Below the pieces are notes generated by a model, which did no database searches, had not been told where the DNA came from, and was given only the letters and a program-made list of their open reading frames with translations. Below, piece by piece: positions 35,875-48,420 of a stretch of 64,000 bases of DNA. The DNA is from Sphagnum magellanicum (taxonomy: Eukaryota > Streptophyta > Sphagnopsida > Sphagnales > Sphagnaceae). Positions within the stretch are counted from its first letter, which is position 1; each line of letters starts with the position of its first letter. The translations under genes were made by a program, and so were the position numbers. The stretch spans positions 13,020,001-13,084,000 of the forward strand of contig CM038910.1 of the NCBI GenBank assembly GCA_021904315.1, read 5' to 3'.

Positions 35875-36730
35875 GTGATGGACAACAAGGAGGTGAGGCG
35901 AGACTTGGAGGTGCAAAACCTATGCTTGCACCTATGGCTTACCCACAACCCACAAAACCCATCATGGTGGATGATACCACATGCCAATTATGTGTTCAAT
36001 GAAAAGGAGCTCTCAACATTCCAAAGTTGGTTTGCATCCTTAAAGGTACCATCCGAGTACTCTACCTCTTTGGCTAAACATGTGTCAATCAAGAGGTGGG
36101 CTAACATGAAAGCACATGATTGGCATGTGCTCATGCAAACCCTACTCCCCTTTATGCTTAAGGGGTCTCATGCAAGAGAACACCCAAAAAGCCATAATGC
36201 GGTTAAGTAGGGGTGTTTTGACAAATATGTGCAAAAGTCATAAACCCTAATGAAAATTTCATGTTTAAGGAGGATGTTGCAATGACTATTTACATGTTGG
36301 AAATGCTGATGCCCCTATCTTTTTTTGATGTGATGACACATCTTGTGATTCATCTTGTCGAAGAGCTCAATTTGTGTGGTCCCATCCACATTCGATGGAT
36401 GTATTGCATCAAATGGATGAACAAAGTTTTAAAGGGTTATGTCTAGTGCATGAGGCAACCTAAAGGTGCATGGTAGAAAGTTATGCTATGGAAGAATTAA
36501 TGGGATACCTCATTAAATATATGCAAGGCTTCATGTTGGTGAATCGTGAAGTGTGGGATGTTGAAGAGGAGGAGGGCGTTAATGGAAAGGTGTTCAAGGG
36601 AGCAAGTAGATCAATTGATTTGGGTTGAGCTCTTCAGGACATCGCCCACCATTATGTCCTCACTAACACAACTACAATGGTTGTCTAAGTCAAGTGATGG
36701 ATCAACATTAGCTACCAATTGTTTTGTAGT
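35875..36730 (+). pseudogene. DUF4218-like region of CACTA element (broken)
   Basis: 35875-36210 encodes WANMKAHDWHVLMQTLLPFM, which fits the conserved start of DUF4218. After a frame change 36261-36446 gives MTIYMLEMLMPLSFFDVMTH, then LVIHLVEELNLCGPIHIRWM. A third phase continues FMLVNREVWDVEEEEGVNG near 36530. At least two frameshifts and internal stops; a relic. The function of DUF4218 in transposition is not known. Confidence 0.7.
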
Positions 36731-36945
36731 TATCAATAAAAAATATTAGTATCAATAGAGTTGCATTGTAGTTATAGATGTGATTAGCATTAGGTTTTAT
36801 CTCCAGAGTTTGCAACGCAAATCAAGTTGCATGTGAAGAAAATACAAAGACATAATTGCATGTGTTAATGCAAATCCAATTGCAAGGAAATGGTGTAGGT
36901 GTGCACAATCTGAATTTTTTTTGTAATTTCAAATTTACATTTGAT

Positions 36946-37556
36946 CATGTGGTTGGTCTTTAGTAAATACGAAGTAGAAAAGAAGGAAGTGGATGAAAGG
37001 AGGGTGGAGGGAGAAGCTAGTTTCCCTAATCTTGCAGAATGGGTGTGAGGTGCCATAAGGGAATATCAACATAATGGGATGCCTATGGAAGACCTAGGTG
37101 TAGAGGCTTTAAGTTGCCTTCCAAAGACAAATGCATTGAGGTACCAACGGATGAAGGCATATGGCAATCACTTCCGAGTGAATGATTGTAGTATGGAAGG
37201 CATGGTTAGTTTTGATTGTGGAATGGCATCAAATTTTTGCCAACGACAAGCCACATGGGGGACGGTGATGCAATGGTAGAATATGTTGATGTTATAAAAG
37301 ACATATTCAAACTAGATTATGGACCCATTTCAACTCCCATCATTCTCATGTGATGTGCATGGGTTAGGAACAAAAATGATGTTAAGGGGAATCCAACCTA
37401 TAGACATGGTGAAGCAAGGTTTTTGGTTTGTAATTTCTGGTATATGATGGCGAAGGATGAAGAACCATTTTTTTTTCCTGGCCAAGTTCAACAAGTGTTT
37501 TTCATGGATGAAAAACAAAATCCTTCATGGAGGGTGGTGGTCCAAAAGGAATCTTG
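36946..37556 (+). pseudogene. DUF4216-like region of CACTA element (broken)
   Basis: Phases across this stretch give ALRYQRMKAYGNHFRVND, YVDVIKDIFKLDYGPIST and PFFFPGQVQQVFFMDEKQNP then SWRVVVQKE. The last segment matches the typical DUF4216 ending (substrate-like QQVFY..D followed by W.VV). Interrupted by frameshifts and stops. Same strand and order as the DUF4218-like relic upstream. Confidence 0.65.
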
Positions 37557-38109
37557 ATCATCCCACATCATGACAAATTTGTGCTACTTTGAGTGGCATT
37601 GATGATGGTGCGCCATGGCTAAACACACCCATGACACACCCACCAATGCCATAAGATGCAACCCTTGTGGGCGCCAAAGAACTATCAACGAAAGAATCAA
37701 CTATTATTAATTCCGCCCTTGCTCATGTAAACTAGAAACATTATAGGTGTATAAGCTTGAAAACCTTAATGTACATCCATATATGTAGTATATACTTTAA
37801 TAAAGTTTCTGGAGAATTGTAATCAAGTTTGATGCCTAAAATTTTACATTTTATATGCATGGTGAATAGGTAGTACTTACTTAGTGGCCACATAATTTGG
37901 CCCAAATGTCACCACATAGTGGTAGTGTAATGGCCCTATGGTGGTACATATGAAACACCTACTGGCACTATGGTGACCAAGTAATGGCATGGTTAATGGG
38001 CACTAGTGGTAAAATAATGGCCACTTAGTAACCAACATCTTGCACCAATGAGCTTCATAGTCAAAAAGCAATTGCAAGCCTCATATTTAATGGATGTCAA
38101 GATGGAAAT

Positions 38110-38460
38110 GTGGCGTGATCACATGTATTAATGTCATACGTTAGTTGTAAAGTAGTTGCTCACTATATAACTGCCTTCCAACATTCCTACCTTAGTTGTA
38201 ATATGTAACTACAATGCAATTATTCAAAAGTCAAACCTAGTTGATTATATTCATATATACGATGCATATAAATAACCATATGAAACACCCATTTACAACT
38301 ACATTGCAACTACCTAACAACTAACCTATTTTCTGACATGAAAATTTATTTATTAATTCACAGTATGTATGAAGCATAGTTGTAAAAAAAATGCATTATC
38401 GATAGTAGTTGCAACATAGTTGTCTTATAGTGGTTTTTGAGCTCTAGTTGCAAGGTAGTG
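38110..38460. repeat. Subterminal motif cluster at the CACTA 3' end
   Basis: At least ten copies or near-copies of TAGTTGYAA in both orientations, ending at the TAGTG terminus. A second word set (TAGTGGCCACAT, ATGGCCACTTAG, GGTGGTAC) fills 37870-38035. Confidence 0.6.
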
Positions 38461-38639
38461 TGGTCTTCACGGACACAATTTCTCATTGTGTATATCATCG
38501 AGTCCAAAATTCCCATTCAATCAACAATGGATCAAATGATCCCAAGTTGCTCTCAGACAAACAATGTAATATGCAAGGCACAATATATCACTCATTAATT
38601 AATATCCAATTTATCAATAAAACTATAATCAAATAGATC

Positions 38640-39800
38640 AATATCAAACTACTTAACATAAACCAAATTAGACAATCTACATTAAACATACATAAACACA
38701 AACCAAATAATTAGACAATTATTATTGAACACAAATGAATAGAAACTAGAATTAGATGTATAATCAATAGTGGACATAGGTCAATAAAAACTAAAACCAA
38801 ACTTGAAAATATGAAACTGATACTCAATATTGATAGAAATCAATGGAAACTAAAATCAAATAATCACTATTAGATAGAGATCAATAGAAACCAAAATCAA
38901 ACTAATGATGGAAACTATAATAAAATTGCTTTATTTAAAAACTACTGACTTGCAACCCTAAATTTAAAATGTTGCATCACATGGAGAGGAAAAAAGTTAC
39001 TCAAAATCAATTTCAAAAGATATATATGAAATTGATCAACAAAAAACAAAATGAAACAATCAATATTAATTAGATATAAATCAATAGAAAAAGAAACTAA
39101 ATTTAAGGTTTTCAATATCATACAAAGATCAATAGAAAACATAATAAAGGTGGCTATGGTTTAGACTTCAAGACCATTGATACTGACCTTAAACCCTGAT
39201 GTTACAAGGTTAAATCACATGGAGAGGAAAAAATTGCAGTTGATGAATTTCAAAAATGAGTATCAAACCAATGTTATGTTTCAGGTTTATTATCAAGTTA
39301 TAACCTATTACAACATATTGAAGGCCTAAAGATCATGAAATTCCACACTCTTTAGTGAAAGATTAAATGTCCCAAGCTGTTAAAAAATAATTCAATAAGC
39401 TTACATGTAATCAAGTTGTGGTTTGTCACCGAATCTAAGTATTTATATAACATTTTGAATATTATGAGCAAAGCTTAGATCACATGGTGAATCAAAAATT
39501 GTAATTAAACACATTTCAATTGAAACAAACTCTAAAAATGTACAAATGGATCAAGAATGACATTAACATTAATTGGCCAATTATACATCCAAGATAAATG
39601 ATTAACAAAAAGTACCCCAATTAGGGTGGTCTATTTCAAGAAATCTATTAACTTATTGCAACCTTTCAGTTTACAATGTTGAAACATATGGAAAGGGAAT
39701 CAATGAAATTAAAAAAACCAATATTAGATTGATCAACAGAAACCAAAATCACAATGGGTTTACACTTCAAGAACTTCAATGATGAGACCTACAACCCTAA
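38640..39800 (+). repeat. Degenerate tandem array, about 210-270 bp higher-order period
   Basis: The phrase ATCACATGGAGAGGAAAAAA (and variants) recurs near 38976, 39213, 39479 and 39687. Between them GATCAATAGAAACTAAAATC-like words repeat at about 60-bp steps, most clearly 38740-38900. Units are strongly diverged; no coding. Confidence 0.55.
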
Positions 39801-39949
39801 TTTTTTGGACACATTTTTTGACACTGAATAACAATACTATAATAAGGACTAGATCCATTGAAATTTCCCTTTTGTAGTAGATCAAACAAAAATCAACCAA
39901 CCACGGATCCAAGATAAATGAACAATAGAAAAGCATTACAACACCAAGA

Positions 39950-40760
39950 TAAATGCACTTGCATAAAATCAAATGAAATAAATGGAAAAATGTACATGTG
40001 GTTCTTTTAGAAAGTGAATACCATGTTTTCCCCATCTCTTCCTATTGATGCAGTGCCTCACCATATTTTTTTTGTTGGGACTAACCTTGGTTTCATCTAT
40101 CCAAAACTCCACCATTGAATCAACCACATCTTTTGAGAGCACATTTCTCCTCTTTAGCCGATCTGCACTTGCCCATTACATGCTAGAGCCAACTTCCTCC
40201 AATTGTACTATCCTATTTTGTCCTTTACTCAAAATTCTCAGGTTCATTCCAATAAGTTGGCCACTAGTAGTTAGATTTTGGGTAGAATTTGATACAACCA
40301 TACTTGAGACAACATTCCTAGCCTGCATCTCATCAACATTATGACAACCTTTGATAGTTAACCAACCTCCTCTCACATTGTCAACTATTTCAAAGGTAAT
40401 TTCATATTGCTTTGAATTCATTATCAGATTAAGCACCACCTATTTCAAGATGGGCTCTTTTAGAAGTTTTTTTATGGTTAATTGTTGATGGTTAAAGCCT
40501 TTCCTACTTGCAATTCCATGCAAGAATGGTGCAATTTGTTTTGCAAGCCTGGATGTCGACTTTTCTATGTCACCAATGTATGTAGGGTTACTGTATGTTG
40601 CTAGCAGTTGTGGACACTAGGCAAGCTTTTCTCTCCTAGTTTCCCTAGATTTATGCCACATGTCTCTTGCCAATAACCTTTGCATTACTTATGCCTCCAA
40701 GGCCTTCCTTGTACCCTCTCCATCTTTCTATCACATCTTCTTATTTCCCATCAAAAGCAA
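39950..40760 (-). pseudogene. Decayed ORF of unrecognised family
   Basis: One minus frame stays protein-like for about 230 residues with only a few stops. It reads around RLLARDMWHKSRETRREK, NPTYIGDIEKSTSRLAKQIA, then GGWLTIKGCHNVDEMQARNV, then SADRLKRRNVLSKDVVDSMV and EFWIDETKVSPNKKNMVRH. Charged and helical, without motifs I can assign. The level of decay equals that of nearby transposon relics, so it is probably the accessory or transposase ORF of a mobile element. A further minus frame at 41426-41163 may belong upstream. Confidence 0.4.
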
Positions 40761-42299
40761 CGAACTATGAAATTAATATACATATTAGAATTACCCTCGA
40801 TCATGCCCCTGCATTTGGTGAAACACTTGTGTTCACCCAAATACTAAAAAAAGTAGATCACCAAGCTTTCACTTTTATGCAAACTCCAAAATGATTTTTG
40901 TTGGTTCCTTGTTTCATGACTTAAAACCCTAGAAAAGTAAAGAGCATCACTCATGACGACACAAATAATTGTAGCACTGAAACTTGTGTAGGAAGCATCA
41001 TACAATAAACATTGTCATACCTTGAGAAATCCCAAGCCCATGTAGTTTATAAACTTACTTGATCAAGTTTGGACATATCTAGCTCATCCAACACAACCAA
41101 CAACCACCAACCTCCGATGTGCACATAGGTCTTAATACCCATTCCAATTCTTGCAAACACAATCAAAAGTTCTTAAATTTACAATCATAAAATTCTAGCT
41201 TAACAAGGATGAAGTCCACACCCCATGGATGCATTATTATAGGAACTTTGTATACAATTAGGTCACCAATTCTTGGGCAATCAATGTAGTATGAAGGTAG
41301 AGGCATTAAATTAAACACAGGTCTTTGCATTATAACTATATGCAAAGATCTAGTGGTTCTTGACAACGACAAACTCCCAAAATCCCTCACAATATCAAAG
41401 ATTTTCATCGGTGCTCTTGGAGACACAACCTATGTTCATTGGGGTTTAATTTTATTAGCAAGTTAAAAGAATGTTGAAGATATTTGCACTTTAAAAATCA
41501 ATAAAGGCTCGTTGACAACAAATGTTTGAAAATAAAAAAGGTTGTAAATAATCTAGAAACAAAACATGAAGTTCAACAACATGTGCAACGAGAAGCTCAA
41601 GTAGATTGTCCTTGGACTTGCATAGTGCATACATGGGATAACAATTGCATCCACCGTATTTCAATCAACAATCCCATATTAAAACCATTCCCGTTTGTGT
41701 AAAAAAATCATTGCAAATTTTAAAGTGTTAGATATGTTAAGACCTGAGATCAATGATTATATCCATCTAATAATAAGGTACACATTACCCAATGTAAAGG
41801 ATTGTATGCTTGACTTTTAGTAAGAATTTTCTTAAGTTTGCCAAAATTATTATTTTTATTTTTATTTAACAAGGTGGGATAATTTCAAGCGATTTTGATT
41901 TTCGGCCTTTATTTTAATGTTGCAAAGTTTTTTGCACCCATCAAAACCATAAATTGAAAAAACTTAATAGTCCTTAACTCTATGGCCAATATTCCTTTAA
42001 AAAGTCCTAAAACTTTTATCATGTTTATGCACACAATCTTTGGTTGGATACATTGGTAAACATAGCCTTATATACACTATTTGAATTTAAAACATAAAAA
42101 ATGTAGTTGGTTTTCATAGTCCTTTCAAGTCCTTAAAAATCATTTTTGGTCTTGTTATAATCCTAAACTTTTTCCTTTCACAACTTCAATGGACAACATT
42201 ATTTAATCAAATATTTTATTTCCCTATATCATTCATTGAATTGGAATGTATTCTTGAAGGCACGTGCCTAAAATGGTGAAAATATTAAAAATATTTAGT
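40761..42299. other. Intergenic, relic frames only
   Basis: Minus frame 41426-41163 (FDIVRDFGSLSLSRTTRS) is the only protein-like piece; the rest is AT-rich with nothing recognised. Confidence 0.4.
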
Positions 42300-43880
42300 T
42301 TTGATCTTACATGGAAATTACATAGGTATAAGAATTTTCCATGTGTGATAGTTCTTTGATGTAGACCTGATCTTGAATATGACCTTTTGCCTTTGCTCCC
42401 TCATTTGTCTCTCATATGGAAATGACATATGTGGTACCTTAGCACTTTGCCTACCTACTTGTACCAATGTTGGCACTATAAATGGTGCCATTCTCCTTCT
42501 CATAATCTTCTAGCCTTTGCCTTTGTGCCCTCTTGTTCTTTCTTAATCCTTGATCATGAGGCTCCACCTTTTTCGACTCTATTTTTCCTCTTGAGAGCAC
42601 TCCTTGGAAATTCTAATGTAGTTTTTCTTTTGTTTTCCAATGTTGCTTGCATCTCCTTTCTAGTTCTCTTGACTTTAGTCTATGGTTTCTATGGATTTTC
42701 CTTTGGTGAACAAACAAATATTTTAAAATCTTCGCCAAGATTAAGGCTTATTAACATGTGTCCTTCTTGTCACCCTTATTCTCCTTGATGTATTTGTACC
42801 ACCAATCTAGTTCATTGTACATATTGTACATAATTTGCACCTAATCTACCTTCTTCCCCTTCTCTGCTCTCATCAATGTGATGGTATTCTTATTGCTAAA
42901 ATAAGTCACCTTCTCTCTTTAATAAATCATAGATCTAATTACAGGGTATTTCACTATATATGGCAAAGCCAAACTCTTTGCATTCCACTTATCTCCTAGA
43001 AAATTTATGGGTGCAATTCTACAACTTTGTAGGGCCTGTAATGTTATCGTTTTATTGATTTTTCTTTTCGGGTCTTTTACATACCCCTATGCACAAACTT
43101 TAAAGACAACTGCAATCAATTGTTTGCTAATCACATACACCTTGTTTTGATAGCCAAAATAGATATTTGTGCCTTTGATAACAAAGGTGTTTAGAAATTC
43201 CAACATTATATCTAAAAGTGGTGCTTCCCACTTCATGAAAAATAGAGTGACAAGCCTTGCCTTATCAACCCGTTTTTCCTCTTCATTGACGACTTTCCAA
43301 TTTTCTAACCTCTCAACATGTTTATTGTAGTTCTATTTCATTTGTATCCACATGAATATGTTAGGATCCGAAACGTTTGAAATGATCCGAAACATTTGAA
43401 ATGATCCGAAACATTTTAGATCCGAATCACTTGCCATATAAGGACCTTTGTCCAGTAGTGTTGTTCTATCCATGATGGTTGTTTATCTCGTCGCCTTTAT
43501 AGCCCTTGGTGTAATCATGTCAATCTCCATCCCACTTTGTTGCACTTTTTTCAATGGCTACACTCCCGCCTCAAGTACTTCTCCCTCTTTTGCATCCTTC
43601 TATGTTGTTGCATGTCCTTCCACAAATTGTTGTTCCACATCTTCTTTGTCCAATTTGTGAATGCACACTAGATCCACAGGTGTTGCTCATGGGTTTCTTT
43701 GTTTGCTTGAACTCCAACCTCTTTTCCATCTTCGTAAAAACTCCATTGCAAATGTTATTGATTTATATATATCTTGAATTATGGAATGCGCAAATTGCAT
43801 TTTCTCATGGTACTACTTTCTTTCCTCACACTCTGAAAATGATGGTGAATGTGACAACAACTTCCTTACCAACAACTAAT
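42300..43880 (-). pseudogene. Retroelement-associated ORF relic, unclassified
   Basis: Minus-strand frames read EEKRVDKARLVTLFFMKWEA, then LLDIMLEFLNTFVIKGTNIY and GYQNKVYVISKQLIAVVFKV near 43290-43080, then a basic tail near 42600-42320 (LRKNKRAQRQRLEDYEKENG). A globular part followed by a Lys/Arg-rich tail suggests a gag-like or accessory protein. It directly follows the Gypsy RT relic on the same strand but is out of normal gag-pol order, so it is probably a separate nested element. Confidence 0.35.
43365..43420 (+). repeat. 19-bp tandem repeat, three units
   Basis: GATCCGAAACGTTTGAAAT, GATCCGAAACATTTGAAAT and a third partial unit, starting at 43365, 43384 and 43403. Confidence 0.9.
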
Positions 43881-44215
43881 TGTCCAAACATTCTCTTAAT
43901 GCTTTGGTAATAATTTTTTGATATGTTGGAGCTCCATTTTAAACTCCAAACGACATCACCTTCCATTTGAAAACTCCCAGTCTATAACAAATGTAATCTT
44001 GTATCTTTCCTCTAGAGTTATAAAAATTTGATGATATCTTGAATACTCATCTAAGAAGGAATATACTTCATACCTTGCTATTGTGTTCAGAACTTCATCT
44101 GTAAAAGGTAATGGGTATGGATCCTTCTTTGTGGCTACATTTAATTTTCTGAAATATATATAAAATATTAGTTTTCCATTCTTCTTGGGTATAATTACTA
44201 TGGGTGACAACCATG
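43880..44215 (-). pseudogene. Gypsy reverse transcriptase fragment
   Basis: The frame from 44210 carries the RT opening motif (SPIVIIPKKNGKLIFYIYFR, normally ..KKDG..R.CVDYR), then DPYPLPFTDEVL and a SFLDEYSRYHQIFI segment that corresponds to the LD...GYHQI motif. Beyond 43956 the reading continues in another phase (VMSFGV..APTYQ). The YxDD active-site block is not preserved. Confidence 0.75.
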
Positions 44216-44700
44216 TAGCCTCCTTTACAAATTAAATGAATCTAGCTATTAACAATTTATCAATATTTTGTTTGATTACTATAGCATAATTTAGATTTCA
44301 TTCATACCTTACCTAATGTGCTAATGGTTCAATAATATCCAACTCAATTTTGTGTTATGCTAGCTTTGGTGGAATCCCTTTTAGATCTTTGTATGTCCAT
44401 GCAAAAACATCTTTGAACTTCTTCAACAATTGGTCCACTTCCAACATTTGGCATGTTTCTAGTTGTGCATTGATCTTTACCATTTGTGGTTTTGCATCAA
44501 TTCCCAAGTTGAACTTCATGAATTGTGGTTTTCAATTAACATCCATCCAGTTATCTACAATTCATGTGCTTTAATTTTTGCTAAAGTTTTGTCCATTACA
44601 ACATTCCCTGGTTGATGACTATAGTACGTCTTTAGATACATCTTATCCTCAAAAGCTACTTCTAGCTCATATTTGTTGCAAATTGTTTTTTGTCTATGTT

Positions 44701-45135
44701 CTATACCCCAAATTTTAGTTCTAAATTACTAGATTTCACATTAGTATCCATGATTTCCACATATGTATTTTTCACAAATTGAATTACTTCAGGTAAACTG
44801 ATTGTTCCTATTGAGAACAATTTTGGCTTAGTAACAAAAATGATATCTTCTTCTTCATTTGTGATACCATTTTGATAATTGTAACACAATAACAATTTTG
44901 GTCTTCTTACTTCACCTCCCAAACGCTTGGTGACTGTAATTGTTTTAATTATCCCATTCCCTTGTATGGTAATAATGTTACTCCCCCAATCATGTGCCAC
45001 TTTAGCATCCCTCAGCCATGGTCTCCCCAACAACATGGAATAATTAAAATCTCCCACACTGTTTTGAAATATAATAAATGTAGTTATGTAAGGAATGTCG
45101 TGAACATATATCTTTAGATGTCTAATCAAACCCAT
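44701..45135 (-). pseudogene. Gypsy aspartic protease-like region
   Basis: A 144-residue open minus frame with MLLGRPWLRDAKVAHDWGSN, the typical C-terminal LGRPWL segment of plant Gypsy proteases, preceded by a strand-rich part. The catalytic D(T/S)G lies upstream of the open part and was not found, so it is incomplete. Confidence 0.65.
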
Positions 45136-47467
45136 TGGTTTTGTGGTTGCTTAATCTGCCATCCTTAAATTATATGGTGTAGGTTTAGGCTTTGGAAGCC
45201 CCAACCTTAATCTCAACTGTTCTGTGATGATATTAATTCCAGAACCTCCATCCAACAACACATCCTCTATTGTATTCTTCGCAATATGTACTTGGATAAC
45301 TACCATGTGATTATTTGTTATATAGTAGATGTCCTTACCTATGGTACTAAAGAACTAACTTGTTTTTATGTGGTTGCTCTACTCAAATTTTGAGTTTTTT
45401 CATGTTTTAGCTTCTACCGAAAACACCTCTTTAACCAAGAGCTATTTTGAATAATCGTCCCAAGTTTAAAATATAACTTGTTTCTAACATCTACTTATTA
45501 ATGTCCTAAAAAATCTCTTTTACTATAATCAATTTTTCTTGTGAATTCACTACCAATTGAGATTTTTGTGCAACTACAAGAATAATATTTCACATACCCA
45601 ACTAGGTTGTGTTTCATCCCTCCATGGATGTGGATGGTGCTTTTGTTTGGGTTTGTGTTTTCTGAATACGTTGAATTGTCTCCACCATTGATTTTTTCAA
45701 CCATTTTTCTTTCTCCTAGGTAGCATCATTCTTTGCTTTCTTTGGTTCTCTATCCTTGAACACTTGTTTTTCAGTTACCTTACTTTTTATTGTAACATTA
45801 ACACCCACCACATTCACATATGTAGTGACCGTTTGTATCTCAATAATAGGTTGTACTTCTATTATTGTCATAAAGTTCCCATGAAACATCTTTTGCATCT
45901 CAATAAACTTCGAACAATCTGTCATTTTATGTCCATTCAACCACAAATGTGGCATGCATATGAAGATGTCTTTTGTGGTTTTTGGCTTAGTTATGCTACC
46001 TTTGTGGCTGCCACTGTGGTTTTTTTTTTTTTTTTCCTACATGTTTCCACATTGTGATCAATCATTCCATAATTTGTGTAATACTTGTCAATTTTCCTTA
46101 TATTACTTTGTGTTTTTTGTGGTGCTACATGTTTAATAATACATGGTATTAAAAATGTGTTCTTTGTTTCAATAGTAATCATTTCTTCTTCACATAATAT
46201 TATTGCCTCCTTATGTTATTGTAGTGTTGATTGCTTCACCTTTGTAGTTGAAATTTTGATGTATGATTGCAAGCTCGCCCTAAACATAATAGTCAAAAAC
46301 CTATCTATGGTTAGTATTTGTAAACCATGAGCCAATTTTTGAATCTTATCATAGTAAACTTCCACCTTTTTAATTTCCTCTTACTTCATGTTCTTCAGCT
46401 CCATGTATATTTGCTTGTCATTTTGAGTCTTCCAGTGATGTTTGCAAAATGCTTGTGTAAGCTCCGAAAAAATACAGTTAGGAAAATTTGACATGTAATT
46501 GTGCCACTAGTTTGATGTTGTATCTCTTAATGTATAATTGAACGCATTGATGATATACTTTTTAGAGGTTTTTACATTAGCCTTCACTTCAAAATTGAAT
46601 ACTTTGACATGAGCATATGGGTCAACATCTTTTTTGAAGTCAGGGTACTTAAGAGCTACCTTATTTGGCTTTACATAATGACCGTTTCCATGATCAAAGA
46701 TTCTTGTAATTACTACATATGGTTTTCGATATCCTCCTCTTGGATTTTCAACATCTGTACTTTTGTACCCTCTAGTAGTTATTGAGTTCATCAATGGTTG
46801 ATCTATAGTCATGTTTACACGAGTAGTCATTATTGGACTAATAAACACCATCTAGGGTGTCCCAACAATTCCAGTGGTTGATGTTGATAATTTCAAACTC
46901 CTACTCAAATTCCTTCCCACCGAAACTTTGCCCAATCCATGACCCAAGTTTGTTGTAGATCCAATTAATATTCCACCTCTAACAAAATTTGTGTTTAACA
47001 ATACTTGCTTTGATGTGAAAAGGCACAAAAGGACAATTCATGATTGCATCTCCTTTTTCTTCACAAAATGCACAAACTTTTGAAAGTAATTTGGCTACCT
47101 TTAAATCCACATATTCATGGTCCCTGGTTTCAATTATATACCTTGTTTGATCCAACTTTAGATTTCCTTAATGTGAGTATGACTATGGTATTTCATCCAA
47201 TAGATTCACATGTGCCTCCACATATTCAAATGATCTTAGGTAGTTCCTCAATCTGCTCAAGCACATCAATATTGGTGTTTTCTACCACCTCCCAATTTTG
47301 CATTGGTTCATAGTAATCTGGAAATGGAGACTAATACACAAACTTGGATTGTATACCTCTTATATTATCCCTTCCTTGGCTAGTCATTGATTCTAAACTT
47401 GTGACTTCATGTAACTAATTAGGTACTACATAAGTCCATGCTTCATTTTGATATCTACAACTTTGAA

Positions 47468-47925
47468 TGTCACGACCCTAACCTTGGGCTTACAACCAAG
47501 GCAAGGGCATGGAAAAGCACGCGCTGGGAGTGCAACTCGGGAATCACATTCACACTCCTAGGAGTGCGGGAGAATGTGAGGGAATGAGCCCACACACTTT
47601 CAAATGGACTCCGACTTTGGGAATTAGAATCTCGATGGACTCCTGAATCTTCAAAAAATGATTTGAGGGGTCAAAAGTCATTGGATTGAAGACTTCCTTA
47701 TACCATCTTAAGACATAAATGTATAAAATGGGATCACATTATCCATTTGAATACTTAGCACATAAGTTATGGTTGATAGAAAGGCTGAGAGTCAAAGTGT
47801 CAATTTGAGTCCTGACCACTAAAAGTTAAGAATCGCCCCAATTTATGTGTGTGTAGGAGGCATGCCACATATCCTTGGAAAACTCTTTATGAAGGCTATA
47901 AATTTGCTTCATATAAAAAAATTGA
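47468..47925 (+). mobile_element. Truncated LTR, family A copy 3
   Basis: Starts TGTCACGACCC and is colinear with the first half of copies 1 and 4, including the GAGAGTCAAAGTG...CAATTTGAGTCC version of the palindrome at 47787-47813 and the CACTAAAAGTTAAGAATCG block after it. Similarity fades near 47925, where the flanking DNA changes to repeat family B. The 3' half is lost, so no target duplication can be tested. Confidence 0.65.
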
Positions 47926-47964
47926 GGAGGCTAAACAAAGGCGTGGGGGAGAAATAAACAACTC

Positions 47965-48420
47965 AATAAAGTTATATATAAAGTTAGGTGATTAGAGGGC
48001 GAGAATGGCCAGTTTTGGCATAGTAGGGCATCAAAAATGTAATTGGGTATGACATTTTACAAAACAAATGTGATTAGAAGGCGTGAATGGCCAATTTTGG
48101 CATGATAGGGCATCAAATGTGTAACTAGGTATGAAATTTTACAAAACGAACAAATTGGGACCCAAATTAGTTTTCCCACCAATTTTGGTGGTAAACTATG
48201 TTTCATCCCCTCTTTCCTTTTTCCTAAGTGCCTCCATTATTACTACATATATTTTCATTGCTCTTACTTATATATTATTATAATTATTCTTGAACCCTAT
48301 GCATTAAATGTTGAGTTCTAACATTCATACTAGTATTTAATAAAAATTTCTTACTTTGTAAATACCACTAAAAGAGAGGATGGGGGGTGAAAGAGAGGGT
48401 GACTTAAAATTATCCATAAA
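47965..48420 (+). repeat. Dispersed repeat family B, copy 1
   Basis: Matches 58250-58590 in the same orientation. Shared blocks in order: GGCGAGAATGGCCA, TTTTGGCAT, GGCATCAAATGTGTAAC, GGGACCCAAA, CCACCAATTTTGGTGGTAAA, TTTCATCCCCTCTTTC, CATTAAATG, ACCACT(A/G)AAAGAGAGGAT. It carries an internal 82-bp duplication (47988-48069 and 48070-48151). CCACCAATTTTGGTGG is a near-perfect palindrome. Element type unknown. Confidence 0.75.

Larger units (their letters stand above)
35875..38460 (+). mobile_element. Decayed CACTA (En/Spm) transposon, 3' half
   Basis: Carries a DUF4218-like region, then a DUF4216-like region, in the order found after the TNP2 transposase of plant CACTA elements, and ends in TAGTG at 38456-38460. 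Reverse-complemented, this end begins CACTACCTTGCAACTAGAGC. The last 350 bases carry many TAGTTGCAA/TTGCAACTA and TAGTTGTAA motifs in both orientations, the expected subterminal transposase-binding repeats. The 5' terminus and the TNP2 core are missing or unrecognisable. Confidence 0.7.
43880..47400 (-). mobile_element. Decayed Gypsy-type (Metaviridae) retrotransposon, gag to RT
   Basis: Order in minus sense: a gag-like zinc-knuckle variant CAFCEEKGDAIMNCPF (about 47130-47030); gag frame 46851-46507 (RIFDHGNGHYVKPNKVALKY, PDFKKDVDPYAHVKVF); a linker frame 45955-45716; a retroviral-type protease region 45135-44701 (MLLGRPWLRDAKVAHDWGSN); RT start 44210-43956 (SPIVIIPKKNGKLIFYIYFR, LNVATKKDPYPLPFTDEVLN) and its continuation to about 43880 (WKVMSFGV, APTYQK). 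RNase H, integrase and both LTRs are not seen. Many stops and frameshifts: an old, dead copy. Confidence 0.75.

Noticed and set aside
38456-38460. Pairing this CACTA end with the element at 31947-32885
   Set aside because: The terminal sequences differ after CACTA (CACTACCTTGCAAC versus CACTATTACAAAATG), so they are different families.
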